From Winogradskyella echinorum (GTDB lineage Bacteria; Bacteroidota; Bacteroidia; Flavobacteriales; Flavobacteriaceae): a DNA stretch of 64,000 nt. Shown here piece after piece: positions 26,492 to 36,810 of this stretch. Below the pieces are notes generated by a model. The model saw nothing but the letters and a program-made list of their open reading frames with translations. It searched no databases and was not told where the DNA came from. The position numbers were made by a program, and so were the translations under genes. Positions within the stretch are counted from its first letter, which is position 1, and every line of letters begins with the position of its first letter. Location of the stretch: the NCBI RefSeq assembly GCF_014297365.1, contig NZ_JACOQD010000005.1:62001-126000 (forward strand), in the 5' to 3' direction.

Positions 26492-29400
26492 TTAAAATGA
26501 AAGATTCAATCCTAATGAAACAATTTTTGGTGCAAGGAAGTTATTACCTTGTCCTAATCCGGCTAAATTACCCTGAGGGTCTAAACCATCTCTTTTACTC
26601 TTAAATATAAGATTTTCACCAGTTATATTGACGGCTAAATTATCTAAACCAATATGGTCAGTGATTTTATCACCAAATCTATAGCTTAGACTAACATTCC
26701 TTAAATTCCAATATGAAGCATCAGTTAAAAATCTATCAGATTGTGTTTGTACTAATGCAACATTTCCGTTTTCTAACCTAGGAACATCGGTAATATCTCC
26801 AGGCTGTCTCCAGGCGTTTAATGCATCTGGATGCATTGATCTACCATAAGTACCACTATGCATCATACCTGCATAAGCATTATCTAATGCACTACCACCT
26901 ATACCATAAGTTATTAAGAAATCGAAAGTAAAGTTTTTATAATTTACTGTGCTAGCAACAGAACCTATAAAATCTGGTACTGAAGACTCTTCTGTATATG
27001 CTCTTTCTGTATCTGTCCAATCATTAGTAGTAAGATGTTCGCCAGTTGTTGCATCTAAGACAGGTACACTCTCGTTATCGTCATTAAATTCATACATGTA
27101 ATAAAGTTGATCACCTGTATCAGGATCTACACCAGCTGTTCTATATAAAAAGAAATCAAAAGCAGATCTTCCTTCAGCCCAACGTTTACTACCGTTTATA
27201 AATGGATCAGGAAGGCTAGTAATTTCATTTTTTAAAGTTGACCCTAATAAGGTTAAATCCCATTTAAAATCACTTTCATTAAAAAGATGAGCTGTAATTC
27301 CGAATTCCCAACCAGAATTTCTTAAATCTCCCGCATTAACAGGTACAACGTTTAAACCATTACTTGGTGCAATTGGTAAGTTGTATAATAAGTCAGTAGA
27401 GTTTCTTTGGTAATATTCTATAGAGCCATCTATGAAATTATCAAATAATCCAAACTCTAATGCTACATCAAAACTTTCTGATGTTTCCCATAATAAATCA
27501 GCATTTCCAATATCCGTAAACAAAATAGCTGGTTCAGCAGCATTGGATGTAATGTTGAATCGTGCTTGAGATAAATAACTATCGTTTAATTGATCATTAC
27601 CAATTTCACCATAAGAAGCTCTAATTTTTAATTGATCTATCCAAGAGATGTTTTGCATAAATTCTTCTTGATCTATACGCCATGATGCTCCAATTGCATA
27701 AAATGTTCCCCATCTTACATCTGTTTGGAAAACCGAAGAACCATCAGTTCTTACAGAAGCGTTTAAATAATACTTGTTATCATAATTATATAGTGCTCTA
27801 AAAAAGTAACTTTCTAAAGCTCTATCGAAGGTAGCACCATCGAGATCTACTATATTAGAAAAATTTGCAAATTCGTAAATACCACTTGCTGCTTGTATAG
27901 TAGCAAGACCGTCTAAATCATTAATTTTAGTTTCATAACTTTCGTGACCAGCAGTTACGTCTATGTTATGGTTATTTCCAAAACTCTTGATATAACTAAG
28001 TGTTTGAGTAAAGGTTTCTGTATCACGTCTTGCACGTCTTTGATCTAATCTACCTACAGGTTGTGCATCACCAATTACAGGATTTTCATATTCACTAGAG
28101 AAGAAGTCAGTCATGTCTCTACCATAATTCAATCTAAAGTTTAGGCCTTCCAAAATATTAAGTTCACCGAACATTCTAAATCCATACGTGTTGTTTTCAT
28201 TAAGTTCGCGATTTAATCTTAATTCTTGGATGGCATGTCGTCCTTGATTAACAGGTCTAGAGCCAATATTATACTCAGCAAATCCTTCTCCATTATCCCA
28301 AACGCGGTTTCCCACCTCGTCTCTAACAATGTTTCCGTTTAAATCGTTTACAAATACTGGGTAAATTGAACCAATTCCTTGAGCGAAACTAAAAGGATTC
28401 ACTATACTACCAGAACCTGCTGAACTAGGTGCGTTTGCATTGGTCAAAGCCATATTAATACTTCCACCAATTTTAATGCGATTACTAACTTGAAATTCAC
28501 CATTTAATCTAGCGGTTAAACGATCAAAATCAGAAGTAATAACATAACTTTCTTCATCCAAATAAGATACTGAGAAAAACACTGAGTGCTTCTCGCCACC
28601 AGCAGATACGTTAACATTGTAATTGTTTCTCGTGCCAGTTCGTTCTAATTCGTCGAACCAATTTAAACTTTTATAAATGACATCTGCATTTGGATTAAGG
28701 CGCCCATCTGTACCAACGATTTGGTCATTAGGAACATTAAAAGGGTTATATCCTAATTGGTTATAAATATTATCACTTGCAAACTGAGGATCTCCACCTC
28801 CTGCGCTTGAGTTTCTAAGTGCCTCCCACATTAACTCATAGTACTGACCAGGTGATACTGCGTCATAAAGAGGACGTCCACGTGATACAAATCCTGATGA
28901 TGCACCTGCCGTAACTTTCATTTCATTTTTCTTACCTGTTTTTGTGGTAATTATAACAACTCCATTTGCAGCTCTAGATCCGTACAATGATGTTGAAGCA
29001 GCATCCTTAAGGATTGTAAATGAAGCAATATCTTCTTGGTTAAGCGTGTTGATTGGTGCATTATACTGCACGCCATCTACAATGTATAGTGGAGTAGTAG
29101 AGCCGTTTAAAGTTCCAACACCTCTAATAACGATTCCTGGCGAATCACCAGGTCCAGCAGGTGATGTAAATTGAATACCTGTTGCTCTACCTTCTATACC
29201 TTCAATTGGTGAAGTTACATTTCTAGTTTCTAATTGTTTTGCACCAACGACACTGGCGGATCCCGTAAAAGCTTCTTTCGTTGTAGTACCATACGCAACT
29301 ACTACAACTTCGTCTAGTAAGGATGTGTCTTCTTCCATAGTGAAATTATAAGTACTAGAGTTTCCGACAGTTATTTCTTGAGTTTTTAAACCTAAATAAC

Positions 29401-29620
29401 TTACAACAATTACACTACCAACACTGGCATTTATAGAATATTTACCATCAAGGTCAGTTTGTGTTCCTGTTTGTGTCCCCTTAATCAATACACTAACACC
29501 AGGTATGGGAAGTCCCGATGCATCCGTTATTGTACCCGAAATCGCTTTTTCTTGAGCAAACGATAGCTGTACAAAACAGGCTAAAAAGAGCGTTAAAATT
29601 ACTTTGAATTTTGTTTTCAT
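26492..29620 (-). CDS. SusC/RagA family TonB-linked outer membrane transporter
   Basis: 1042 residues. Signal peptide MKTKFKVILTLFLACFVQLS, then a carboxypeptidase-regulatory-like domain (about 28-110; ISGTITDASGLPIPGVSVLI), a TonB-box-like DEVVVVAYGT, the plug (GIVIRGVGTLNGSTTPLYIV; LKDAASTSLYGSRAANGVV), and a barrel ending in the terminal phenylalanine LGLNLSF. It imports ligands captured by the SusD partner using TonB energy. It is first in the two-gene unit; no promoter consensus is clear in the 285 nt upstream. Confidence 0.96.
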   Translation of the reverse strand: MKTKFKVILTLFLACFVQLSFAQEKAISGTITDASGLPIPGVSVLIKGTQTGTQTDLDGKYSINASVGSVIVVSYLGLKTQEITVGNSSTYNFTMEEDTSLLDEVVVVAYGTTTKEAFTGSASVVGAKQLETRNVTSPIEGIEGRATGIQFTSPAGPGDSPGIVIRGVGTLNGSTTPLYIVDGVQYNAPINTLNQEDIASFTILKDAASTSLYGSRAANGVVIITTKTGKKNEMKVTAGASSGFVSRGRPLYDAVSPGQYYELMWEALRNSSAGGGDPQFASDNIYNQLGYNPFNVPNDQIVGTDGRLNPNADVIYKSLNWFDELERTGTRNNYNVNVSAGGEKHSVFFSVSYLDEESYVITSDFDRLTARLNGEFQVSNRIKIGGSINMALTNANAPSSAGSGSIVNPFSFAQGIGSIYPVFVNDLNGNIVRDEVGNRVWDNGEGFAEYNIGSRPVNQGRHAIQELRLNRELNENNTYGFRMFGELNILEGLNFRLNYGRDMTDFFSSEYENPVIGDAQPVGRLDQRRARRDTETFTQTLSYIKSFGNNHNIDVTAGHESYETKINDLDGLATIQAASGIYEFANFSNIVDLDGATFDRALESYFFRALYNYDNKYYLNASVRTDGSSVFQTDVRWGTFYAIGASWRIDQEEFMQNISWIDQLKIRASYGEIGNDQLNDSYLSQARFNITSNAAEPAILFTDIGNADLLWETSESFDVALEFGLFDNFIDGSIEYYQRNSTDLLYNLPIAPSNGLNVVPVNAGDLRNSGWEFGITAHLFNESDFKWDLTLLGSTLKNEITSLPDPFINGSKRWAEGRSAFDFFLYRTAGVDPDTGDQLYYMYEFNDDNESVPVLDATTGEHLTTNDWTDTERAYTEESSVPDFIGSVASTVNYKNFTFDFLITYGIGGSALDNAYAGMMHSGTYGRSMHPDALNAWRQPGDITDVPRLENGNVALVQTQSDRFLTDASYWNLRNVSLSYRFGDKITDHIGLDNLAVNITGENLIFKSKRDGLDPQGNLAGLGQGNNFLAPKIVSLGLNLSF

Positions 29621-29652
29621 ACTTTAAATTAATTTTGAGTTAGTCTTAAATT

Positions 29653-29675
29653 ATTTTAGGGATTTAACCTAAAAT
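29653..29675. promoter_or_regulatory. inverted repeat upstream of the SusC gene
   Basis: ATTTTAGG (29653-29660), 7-nt loop, CCTAAAAT (29668-29675), a perfect 8-bp inverted repeat 33 nt before the susC-like start. It could be a regulator site or part of the mRNA leader. The rest of the 285-nt spacer (29621-29905) shows only a half repeat at 29804-29818. Confidence 0.3.
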
Positions 29676-29803
29676 TAACGTTAAAGCTAATGAATAATAT
29701 TTGATATAAAAACTCTTTTTATGAAAGATGTGTTTTTTTTGGTGTGAAAAATTACGATTTTGATATTTTGAGACATCCATTTTTAACAATACTACATTTT
29801 ATT

Positions 29804-29818
29804 CTTGTTTCAGGATCT
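29804..29818. repeat. half copy of the 9811 dispersed repeat
   Basis: CTTGTTTCAGGATCT is identical to 9822-9836 but lacks the left arm of the palindrome, so it looks like a decayed copy. Confidence 0.45.
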
Positions 29819-29905
29819 TTTTTATCCTACAAAAAATAGAATTAGAAATGGAGTGTGATTATATAAAAAATGTAGATTTCTGTTAAAGAAAAGTAAATTT
29901 TAGAA

Positions 29906-31594
29906 TTAAAAAGTAGCAGTCAAACTCACATGGACTTTAGAGTCTGATAATTTAAATTGTCTGTTTTCTGTTTTTCCGCTCGAATAGTTTAATCTAAATA
30001 ATCCAGAATTGGTTAATAGACCAAGTCCAAAACCAAACCCAAAAAGTTTTTCTTTTGTATCTGTTATTTGGTTTTCAAAATATGCACCATCTATAACCGA
30101 ATGTACATAAATACTATTGCTAAGTCGGTAACGATATTCTGTATTGATGACTCCGTAAAGATTAGCAACTAAACTATTTTCTTCAAAGCCTCTAATGGAA
30201 TTTATTCCACCAAACCGAAAGAGCTCATTGTCTAGATAATTATCAGAAGTTAAAATAGCACCATTGAATCTAGTGTAAATACTGTTCTTATTATTAAGAT
30301 TAAATATTTTATAAGTATCTAAATTAAAAATACTTTGAGATTGGTCTCCTAGGTTATTTTCTCTATCACCTAAACCGCTATATAAATTAAACCAAAAATT
30401 AATAGGGAATAAAGGGTCGTAAAATTGTGACTTAGAATAGTTGTAATTTAATGTATAGTAATTAGTGGTATAATCGTTTAAAATATCAGTATCGTTTTCT
30501 AAGAGGTTGGTCGATTTAGTTGAGGTAATTCCAATTCCTACTTTATGTTGTGCATTAATCTGATAGTTTATTCTTGCATTTTGATTAGCATTTAAAAAGG
30601 TAGAATCTTTTCTAAAAATCTTTAGTCCAACTTGTAGTCCTACAGGTGAACCAAATAGATAAGGTAAATCTGCATCCACTTTAAAGGTTTGTTGATCAAT
30701 CTCATCGCTTTTGTAAAAAAGGTTTAAACTTTCTCCAAAATTGAGATTATTAATTAACCTTAAATCTAAATAACCATCAAATTCAATTTTATTGGTGTTT
30801 TCGTTAGTACCAAAACCAAGAAAACCATCAAAGTTATTGGTTTTAGTTTTTTCTACATATAAATATAGTGTTGTAGAGTCTTGAGTAAAAAGTACTTCTG
30901 GATCTTTTATTTTACTGGCAAATCTAATGTCATCTAATAGCTCAACTTTTTCTTTAATAGCATTAAGATTAAAAGATTTTCCGGTCTTTAATTTTAGAAA
31001 ACGTTTTACATAAGACTTTGGGAACTTTTCATAGCCTTTAACAATAATTTTATCAATCCTTCTTTTTTGATTGTTTTTAACATTTAAATCTGCTGTAATC
31101 AAATTAGAATTTACTTTAGAAATATTTACAAGCTGTAAAGTTGAAAACGGATCGCCTTGCTCAGCAATTTTAGAGTTTAAGGTATTTAGTGAACTTTCAA
31201 GTTGACTAATATCTAATTCAAAATATGAATCATTATTATAATGATTAATAAAATCTAATAAGTCCTCATTAAAATTTGAATCATAATAAACACGAATTGA
31301 GTTTATTTTTTTTCCAAGAATTAATTGGGCATTAAAAAGCGTGTCATTTTGTTTGGTGATATTCTTAATAGTTGCATCAATATAACCTTGCCTGGTGAGT
31401 TTGTCTTTAAAATTGTATAATTCAGCTTCTAGAGTTTTATAATTATCAAAGTACTTTAAATACCCTATAGAATCGATAATAGAAGTTTCATTATTGTTAT
31501 CACCAACTACTTTTAAGTTTAAATTCTGACCGTTTAGTTGATTCGAAAACATCAACATAAAAGTGAAAAAAAATAAATAAAAAGGTTTAAGCAT
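29906..31594 (-). CDS. Omp85-superfamily (BamA/TamA-like) outer membrane protein
   Basis: 562 residues. Signal peptide ending near FSNQLNGQ. Residues about 50-250 have POTRA-like units (FKDKLTRQGYIDATIKNITK; RRIDKIIVKGYEKFPKSYVK). The barrel (about 260-562) carries FRFGGINSIRGFEENSL, matching the conserved (V/I)RGF motif of loop L6, and ends SLTATF with a terminal aromatic residue as in the beta-signal. It is smaller than BamA (usually 750-900), so a TamA- or FhaC-like role is more likely. It is transcribed away from rpsL. Confidence 0.85.
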   Translation of the reverse strand: MLKPFYLFFFTFMLMFSNQLNGQNLNLKVVGDNNNETSIIDSIGYLKYFDNYKTLEAELYNFKDKLTRQGYIDATIKNITKQNDTLFNAQLILGKKINSIRVYYDSNFNEDLLDFINHYNNDSYFELDISQLESSLNTLNSKIAEQGDPFSTLQLVNISKVNSNLITADLNVKNNQKRRIDKIIVKGYEKFPKSYVKRFLKLKTGKSFNLNAIKEKVELLDDIRFASKIKDPEVLFTQDSTTLYLYVEKTKTNNFDGFLGFGTNENTNKIEFDGYLDLRLINNLNFGESLNLFYKSDEIDQQTFKVDADLPYLFGSPVGLQVGLKIFRKDSTFLNANQNARINYQINAQHKVGIGITSTKSTNLLENDTDILNDYTTNYYTLNYNYSKSQFYDPLFPINFWFNLYSGLGDRENNLGDQSQSIFNLDTYKIFNLNNKNSIYTRFNGAILTSDNYLDNELFRFGGINSIRGFEENSLVANLYGVINTEYRYRLSNSIYVHSVIDGAYFENQITDTKEKLFGFGFGLGLLTNSGLFRLNYSSGKTENRQFKLSDSKVHVSLTATF

Positions 31595-31730
31595 CTTTAA
31601 TATAAACTTAATTCTAGATTCATAAATTTGAAACGTTAATGACTCAGTAGTATTGTACTGTAAAAATAGACCATTATATATAGGAGTAAAATGAAACTTA
31701 ATATTTCTTTAAAAAATAAATTCCCAAGTG

Positions 31731-31761
31731 TTTGAATTATAAATATATATTTCTACCTTTG
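31731..31761 (+). promoter_or_regulatory. promoter of the str-S10-spc ribosomal operon
   Basis: TTTG (31731-31734), 19-nt spacer, TACCTTTG (31754-31761): an exact fit to the Bacteroidota consensus TTTG-N19-TAnnTTTG. The ATG of rpsL follows after 44 nt. Confidence 0.85.
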
Positions 31762-31764
31762 CAG

Positions 31765-31780
31765 CCCTCAAAAGTGAGGG
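31765..31780 (+). ncRNA. hairpin at the 5' end of the rpsL leader
   Basis: CCCTCA-aaag-TGAGGG forms a 6-bp GC-rich hairpin starting a few bases from the predicted transcription start. Such a terminal stem could protect the long operon mRNA or serve as a ribosomal-protein leader. No T tract, so not a terminator. Confidence 0.5.
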
Positions 31781-31805
31781 TTAATAAAATTTTATATAGA
31801 AATAT

Positions 31806-32180
31806 ATGCCAACAATTTCACAATTAGTACGAAAAGGAAGAGCCAAAATAACCAAGAAGAGTAAATCGGCTGCTTTAGATTCGTGTCCTCAGAGACGTGG
31901 TGTATGTACTCGTGTTTATACAACGACACCTAAAAAACCTAACTCAGCAATGCGTAAGGTAGCAAGGGTTCGTTTAACAAACGGAAACGAAGTAAATGCA
32001 TACATTGGTGGAGAGGGTCACAATTTACAAGAGCACTCGATAGTATTGGTTAGAGGTGGAAGGGTAAAAGATTTGCCAGGTGTTAGATATCACATCGTTC
32101 GTGGTGCATTAGATACAGCAGGTGTTGCTGGTCGCACACAACGTAGATCTAAGTATGGTGCAAAACGCCCTAAAAAGTAA
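31806..32180 (+). CDS. rpsL: 30S ribosomal protein S12
   Basis: 124 residues, canonical. It has [20 protein letters not shown] and [20 protein letters not shown]; the lysines of TTPKKPN and GGRVKDLPG are the wild-type residues whose mutation gives streptomycin resistance elsewhere, so no resistance change is seen. First gene of the fused ribosomal operon; rpsG follows after 22 nt. Confidence 0.98.
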   Translation: MPTISQLVRKGRAKITKKSKSAALDSCPQRRGVCTRVYTTTPKKPNSAMRKVARVRLTNGNEVNAYIGGEGHNLQEHSIVLVRGGRVKDLPGVRYHIVRGALDTAGVAGRTQRRSKYGAKRPKK

Positions 32181-32202
32181 TTTAAAACTTTAAGAAGAAG
32201 AC

Positions 32203-32679
32203 ATGAGAAAAAGAGCAGCAAAAAAGAGACCGCTTTTACCAGATCCTAAATTTAACGATCAGTTAGTAACACGTTTTGTTAACATGATGATGTGGGATGG
32301 TAAAAAGTCTGTAGCTTTTAAAGTATTCTACGATGCAATTGATATTGTTGAGGAGAAAAAGAATGACGAAGAAAAAACAGCTTTAGAAGTTTGGAAGGAT
32401 GCTTTATCTAATGTGATGCCTCACGTAGAAGTACGTAGTCGTCGTGTTGGTGGTGCAACATTCCAAATTCCAATGCAAATTCGTCCAGACCGTAAAGTTT
32501 CAACTGCGATGAAATGGTTAATTAGCTATTCTCGTAAAAGAAACGAAAAATCTATGGCGCAACGTTTAGCTGCAGAAGTATTAGCTGCTGCAAAAGAAGA
32601 AGGTGCTGCCGTTAAGAAAAGAGTTGATACTCACAAAATGGCTGAAGCAAACAAAGCATTCTCTCACTTTAGATTTTAA
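32203..32679 (+). CDS. rpsG: 30S ribosomal protein S7
   Basis: 158 residues. [20 protein letters not shown] and [20 protein letters not shown] identify it; C-terminal [10 protein letters not shown] is intact. S7 nucleates the 30S head. It is separated by 6 nt from fusA. Confidence 0.98.
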   Translation: MRKRAAKKRPLLPDPKFNDQLVTRFVNMMMWDGKKSVAFKVFYDAIDIVEEKKNDEEKTALEVWKDALSNVMPHVEVRSRRVGGATFQIPMQIRPDRKVSTAMKWLISYSRKRNEKSMAQRLAAEVLAAAKEEGAAVKKRVDTHKMAEANKAFSHFRF

Positions 32680-32685
32680 TAAGAA

Positions 32686-34812
32686 ATGGCAAGAGATTTA
32701 AAATTCACAAGAAATATAGGTATTGCAGCTCACATTGATGCTGGAAAAACCACTACAACAGAACGTATTCTTTATTATACGGGTGTTTCTCACAAAATTG
32801 GTGAAGTGCATGATGGTGCTGCAACAATGGACTGGATGGAGCAAGAGCAAGAAAGAGGTATTACAATTACTTCTGCTGCTACAACTTGTACATGGCAATT
32901 CCCGATTGAAAACGGTGAGCCTACACCAGAGACTAAAGGATATCATTTTAATATTATTGATACTCCTGGTCACGTTGATTTTACGGTTGAGGTAAATCGT
33001 TCATTACGTGTATTAGATGGTCTAGTATTCTTGTTTAGTGCAGTTGATGGTGTTGAGCCACAATCTGAAACTAACTGGAGACTAGCAGACAACTATAAAG
33101 TTCCAAGAATTGGTTTCGTTAATAAAATGGACCGTCAAGGATCTAACTTTTTAGGTGTTTGTCAACAAGTAAAAGATATGTTAAAATCTAATGCTGTACC
33201 AATCGTATTAAACATTGGTGACGAGATAGATTTTAAAGGTATTATAGATTTAGTAAAAAACAGAGCTATTGTTTGGCACGATGAAACACAAGGGGCGACT
33301 TTTGATGTTATTGAAATTCCAGATGAGCTTAAAGCTGAAGCTAAAAAATATAGAGCTTTATTAATAGAAGAGGTAGCAAGTTACGATGAGAACTTACTAG
33401 AGAAGTTTATGGAAGACGAAGATTCTATTACAGAAGAAGAAGTGCACGCTGCACTTAGAGCTGCTGTAATGGATATGGCAATCATTCCTATGATTTGTGG
33501 TTCTGCTTTCAAAAATAAAGGTGTACAATTCTTATTAGATGCGGTATGTCGTTATTTACCTTCTCCTATAGATAAAGAGGGTATTGTTGGAGTTAATCCA
33601 GATACTGAAGAGGAAGAAATTCGTAAGCCAGATGTAAAGGAGCCGTTCGCTGCTTTAGCATTTAAAATTGCTACAGATCCTTTTGTAGGACGTTTAGCAT
33701 TCTTTAGAGCATATTCTGGTCGTTTAGATGCTGGTTCATATGTTTTAAATAACCGTTCAGGTAAAAAAGAACGTATATCACGTATCTATCAAATGCATGC
33801 TAATAAGCAAAATGCAATTGATTTTATAGAAGCTGGAGATATTGGTGCTGCTGTTGGATTTAAATCTATCAAAACAGGAGATACATTAACAGCAGAAAAG
33901 CATCCTATTGTTTTAGAATCTATGGACTTCCCTGATCCGGTAATTGGTATCGCAGTGGAGCCTAAGACTAAAGCAGATGTAGATAAATTAGGTATGGGCT
34001 TAGCTAAATTAGCTGAAGAAGATCCAACATTTACTGTACGTTCAGACGAAGCTTCAGGTCAGACAATTATTTCTGGTATGGGTGAGTTACACTTAGATGT
34101 AATTGTAGATCGTTTAAAGCGTGAATTTAAAGTTGAGGTTAATCAAGGTCAACCGCAAGTGGAATACAAAGAAGCTATAACACAAGCTGCTGATCATAGA
34201 GAGGTTTACAAGAAGCAATCTGGTGGTCGTGGTAAATTTGCCGATATTGTATTTACAGTAGAGCCAGCTGAAGAAGGAAAAGTAGGATTAGAATTTATTT
34301 CTGAAATTAAAGGTGGTAACGTTCCTAAAGAATTTATCCCTTCAATTGAAAAAGGATTCAAAATGGCGATGATTAATGGTCCTTTAGCAGGTTACGAAGT
34401 AGATGCTATGAAAGTGACACTTAAAGATGGATCTTACCACGATGTAGATTCGGATCAGTTATCTTTCGAATTAGCTGCTAAATTAGGATTTAAAAATGCT
34501 GCAAAAGCTGCAAAAGCTGTGATAATGGAGCCAATCATGAAACTTGAGGTAATTACACCTGAAGAAAACATGGGTGATATTGTTGGAGATTTAAATAGAA
34601 GAAGAGGTCAAGTAAGTGACATGGGTGACAGAGCTGGTGCAAAAACTGTAAAAGCTACTGTTCCATTATCAGAAATGTTTGGTTATGTAACAACATTGAG
34701 AACGTTATCTTCTGGTAGAGCAACATCAACAATGGAATTTTCACACTATGCTGAAACTCCTTCTAATATATCTGAAGAAGTTATTAAAGCAGCTAAAGGA
34801 GTTGAATCGTAA
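32686..34812 (+). CDS. fusA: elongation factor G
   Basis: 708 residues. GTPase motifs: [15 protein letters not shown] (G1), [11 protein letters not shown] (G2), DTPGHVDFT (G3), NKMD (G4) and GSAFKNKG (G5 region). Domains II to V follow in order, with [20 protein letters not shown] in domain V. It is the main translocase; this is the only EF-G seen here. tuf is absent after it, as is usual in this phylum. Confidence 0.97.
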   Translation: MARDLKFTRNIGIAAHIDAGKTTTTERILYYTGVSHKIGEVHDGAATMDWMEQEQERGITITSAATTCTWQFPIENGEPTPETKGYHFNIIDTPGHVDFTVEVNRSLRVLDGLVFLFSAVDGVEPQSETNWRLADNYKVPRIGFVNKMDRQGSNFLGVCQQVKDMLKSNAVPIVLNIGDEIDFKGIIDLVKNRAIVWHDETQGATFDVIEIPDELKAEAKKYRALLIEEVASYDENLLEKFMEDEDSITEEEVHAALRAAVMDMAIIPMICGSAFKNKGVQFLLDAVCRYLPSPIDKEGIVGVNPDTEEEEIRKPDVKEPFAALAFKIATDPFVGRLAFFRAYSGRLDAGSYVLNNRSGKKERISRIYQMHANKQNAIDFIEAGDIGAAVGFKSIKTGDTLTAEKHPIVLESMDFPDPVIGIAVEPKTKADVDKLGMGLAKLAEEDPTFTVRSDEASGQTIISGMGELHLDVIVDRLKREFKVEVNQGQPQVEYKEAITQAADHREVYKKQSGGRGKFADIVFTVEPAEEGKVGLEFISEIKGGNVPKEFIPSIEKGFKMAMINGPLAGYEVDAMKVTLKDGSYHDVDSDQLSFELAAKLGFKNAAKAAKAVIMEPIMKLEVITPEENMGDIVGDLNRRRGQVSDMGDRAGAKTVKATVPLSEMFGYVTTLRTLSSGRATSTMEFSHYAETPSNISEEVIKAAKGVES

Positions 34813-34823
34813 ATCTTAAGAAA

Positions 34824-35129
34824 ATGAGTCAAAAAATCAGAATAAAATTAAAGTCTTACGATCACAACTTGGTAGATAAATCTGCTGATAAGATTGTAAA
34901 AACAGTAAAAAGTACAGGTGCAGTTGTAACAGGGCCAATTCCTTTACCAACACACAAGAAAATTTTCACTGTATTACGTTCACCACACGTAAATAAGAAG
35001 TCTAGAGAACAATTTCAATTAAGCTCTTACAAGAGATTATTAGATATCTACTCTTCATCTTCTAAAACAATTGACGCTTTAATGAAACTTGAATTACCAA
35101 GTGGAGTTGAAGTAGAAATTAAGGTGTAA
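34824..35129 (+). CDS. rpsJ: 30S ribosomal protein S10
   Basis: 101 residues. [20 protein letters not shown] and [20 protein letters not shown], the standard S10/NusE sequence, which also serves in antitermination. It lies 11 nt after fusA. It is followed by a 126-nt spacer with a strong hairpin before rplC. Confidence 0.97.
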   Translation: MSQKIRIKLKSYDHNLVDKSADKIVKTVKSTGAVVTGPIPLPTHKKIFTVLRSPHVNKKSREQFQLSSYKRLLDIYSSSSKTIDALMKLELPSGVEVEIKV

Positions 35130-35183
35130 GTAAGAAAGAACATGTCCCACCGATGCGGTCGAGGGAAAAACGGTAAAAAATAC

Positions 35184-35220
35184 AATTCAAGGCTGAAACG
35201 TATTTTCGGCCTTGAATTTT
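35184..35220 (+). terminator. strong hairpin between rpsJ and rplC: attenuator or r-protein leader
   Basis: AATTCAAGGCTGAAA (35184-35198), 5-nt loop, TTTCGGCCTTGAATT (35204-35218): a 15-bp stem with one G-U pair, followed by TT and then AAATAA. The T tract is short, so partial termination or an autoregulatory leader for the L3-L4-L23 genes is more likely than complete termination. No start codon lies inside. Confidence 0.65.
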
Positions 35221-35255
35221 AAATAACAAATAGTAATAATTAATAAATAATAAAT

Positions 35256-35873
35256 ATGTCTGGGTTAATTGGAAAAAAAATCGGTATGACCAGCATTTTC
35301 GATGAAAATGGAAAGAATATTCCATGTACAGTAATCGAAGCTGGACCATGTATCGTTACCCAAGTCAGAACTGAAGAAGTGGATGGTTATTCAGCCCTTC
35401 AATTAGGTTTCGATGACGCGACAGAAAAAAGCGCTACTAAAGCTGACATTGGTCATGCTAAAAAAGCGGGTACTTCTGTAAAACGCAAAGTTGTTGAATT
35501 CAAAGGTTTTGATGCGGAGTACAAATTAGGTGATGCTATTACAGTAGAACAATTTACTGAAGGAGAATTTGTGGATATCGCAGGTACTTCTAAGGGTAAA
35601 GGTTTTCAAGGTGTAGTTAAACGTCATGGTTTTGGTGGTGTAGGTCAAGCGACACACGGTCAGCATAACCGTTTAAGAGCTCCAGGTTCTATTGGTGCAG
35701 CTTCTTATCCTGCGAGAGTATTCAAAGGAATGAAGATGGCCGGAAGAATGGGTGGCGAAACAGTAAAAGTTCAAAATTTAAGAGTTTATAAAGTAGTTCC
35801 AGAAAAGAACTTACTTGTTGTTAAAGGATGTGTTCCTGGTCACAAAAATTCTTATGTAATTATTGAGAAGTAA
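35256..35873 (+). CDS. rplC: 50S ribosomal protein L3
   Basis: 205 residues. [40 protein letters not shown] and [20 protein letters not shown] identify it. Early assembly protein near the peptidyl-transferase centre. The stop overlaps the rplD start by one base. Confidence 0.97.
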   Translation: MSGLIGKKIGMTSIFDENGKNIPCTVIEAGPCIVTQVRTEEVDGYSALQLGFDDATEKSATKADIGHAKKAGTSVKRKVVEFKGFDAEYKLGDAITVEQFTEGEFVDIAGTSKGKGFQGVVKRHGFGGVGQATHGQHNRLRAPGSIGAASYPARVFKGMKMAGRMGGETVKVQNLRVYKVVPEKNLLVVKGCVPGHKNSYVIIEK

Positions 35874-36502
35874 TGAAAGTAGCAGTTTTAGATATAAACG
35901 GAAAAGATACGGGTAGAAAAGCAGAGCTTTCTAAAGACGTATTCGCTATAGAGCCTAATAATCATGCTGTTTACTTGGATGTTAAGCAATATTTAGCAAA
36001 TCAAAGACAAGGAACGCATAAGGCAAAAGAAAGAGCAGAAATTGCTGGAAGTACACGTAAGATTAAGAAGCAAAAAGGAACAGGTACTGCGCGTGCAGGT
36101 TCTATTAAGTCTGGTGTATTTAAAGGTGGTGGTCGTATGTTTGGTCCAAGACCAAGAAATTACGGTTTTAAATTAAACAAAAACGTAAAACGATTAGCAC
36201 GTAAATCTGCATTAAGTATTAAGGCAAATGATAAGTCAATTTTAGTAATGGAAGACTTCAATTTTGATACTCCAAAAACTAAAAACTTTATCAATGTTTT
36301 AAAGGCTTTAGAGGTAGAAAACAAAAAATCTCTTATAGTGTTGGGTGGGTCAAATAATAATGTATATTTGTCATCACGCAATTTTAAAGGGTCTGAAGTT
36401 GTAACTGCTTCAGAATTAAGTACTTATAAAATTATGAATGCTAATAAAGTTATTCTAATTGAAAGTGCTTTAGAAGGAATTGAATCGAATTTAAGTAAAT
36501 AG
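35873..36502 (+). CDS. rplD: 50S ribosomal protein L4
   Basis: 209 residues. The exit-tunnel loop is [20 protein letters not shown], then [20 protein letters not shown]. In enterobacteria L4 regulates its own operon through the S10 leader; here the only obvious leader structure before rplC is the hairpin at 35184. Translation is coupled to rplC. Confidence 0.97.
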   Translation: MKVAVLDINGKDTGRKAELSKDVFAIEPNNHAVYLDVKQYLANQRQGTHKAKERAEIAGSTRKIKKQKGTGTARAGSIKSGVFKGGGRMFGPRPRNYGFKLNKNVKRLARKSALSIKANDKSILVMEDFNFDTPKTKNFINVLKALEVENKKSLIVLGGSNNNVYLSSRNFKGSEVVTASELSTYKIMNANKVILIESALEGIESNLSK

Positions 36503-36507
36503 AACAG

Positions 36508-36798
36508 ATGAGTATCTTAATAAAACCTATAATCACAGAAAAAGCAACCATGCAAAGTGAGTTGTTAAATGCATATGCATTTGAAGTGAATACAAAGGCG
36601 AACAAGGTAGAAATCAAAAAAGCAGTTGAAGCTGCTTATGGAGTTTCTGTTGAAAAAGTTCGTACGATAAATGTCCGTCCAGATCGTAAGACCAAGTTTA
36701 CAAAAACTGGTGTTCAACATGGTAAAACAAATGCTGTTAAAAAAGCAATTGTACAACTGGCGGAAGGTGAAACAATAGATTTATACACTAACATGTAA
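36508..36798 (+). CDS. rplW: 50S ribosomal protein L23
   Basis: 96 residues. MSILIKPIITEKATMQSELL and YAFEVNTKANKVEIKKAVEA, VSVEKVRTINVRP. It forms the docking site for trigger factor and SRP at the tunnel exit. Five nt after rplD. Confidence 0.97.
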   Translation: MSILIKPIITEKATMQSELLNAYAFEVNTKANKVEIKKAVEAAYGVSVEKVRTINVRPDRKTKFTKTGVQHGKTNAVKKAIVQLAEGETIDLYTNM

Positions 36799-36810
36799 TT
36801 TTAGACATTA

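Noticed and set aside
31765..31780. CCCTCA/TGAGGG hairpin as a terminator of an upstream transcript
   Set aside because: It lies after the rpsL promoter, has no T tract, and the upstream gene runs in the opposite direction.
35119..35349. 76-codon minus-strand frame across the rpsJ-rplC spacer
   Set aside because: It overlaps rplC coding sequence and a strong hairpin; no protein features.
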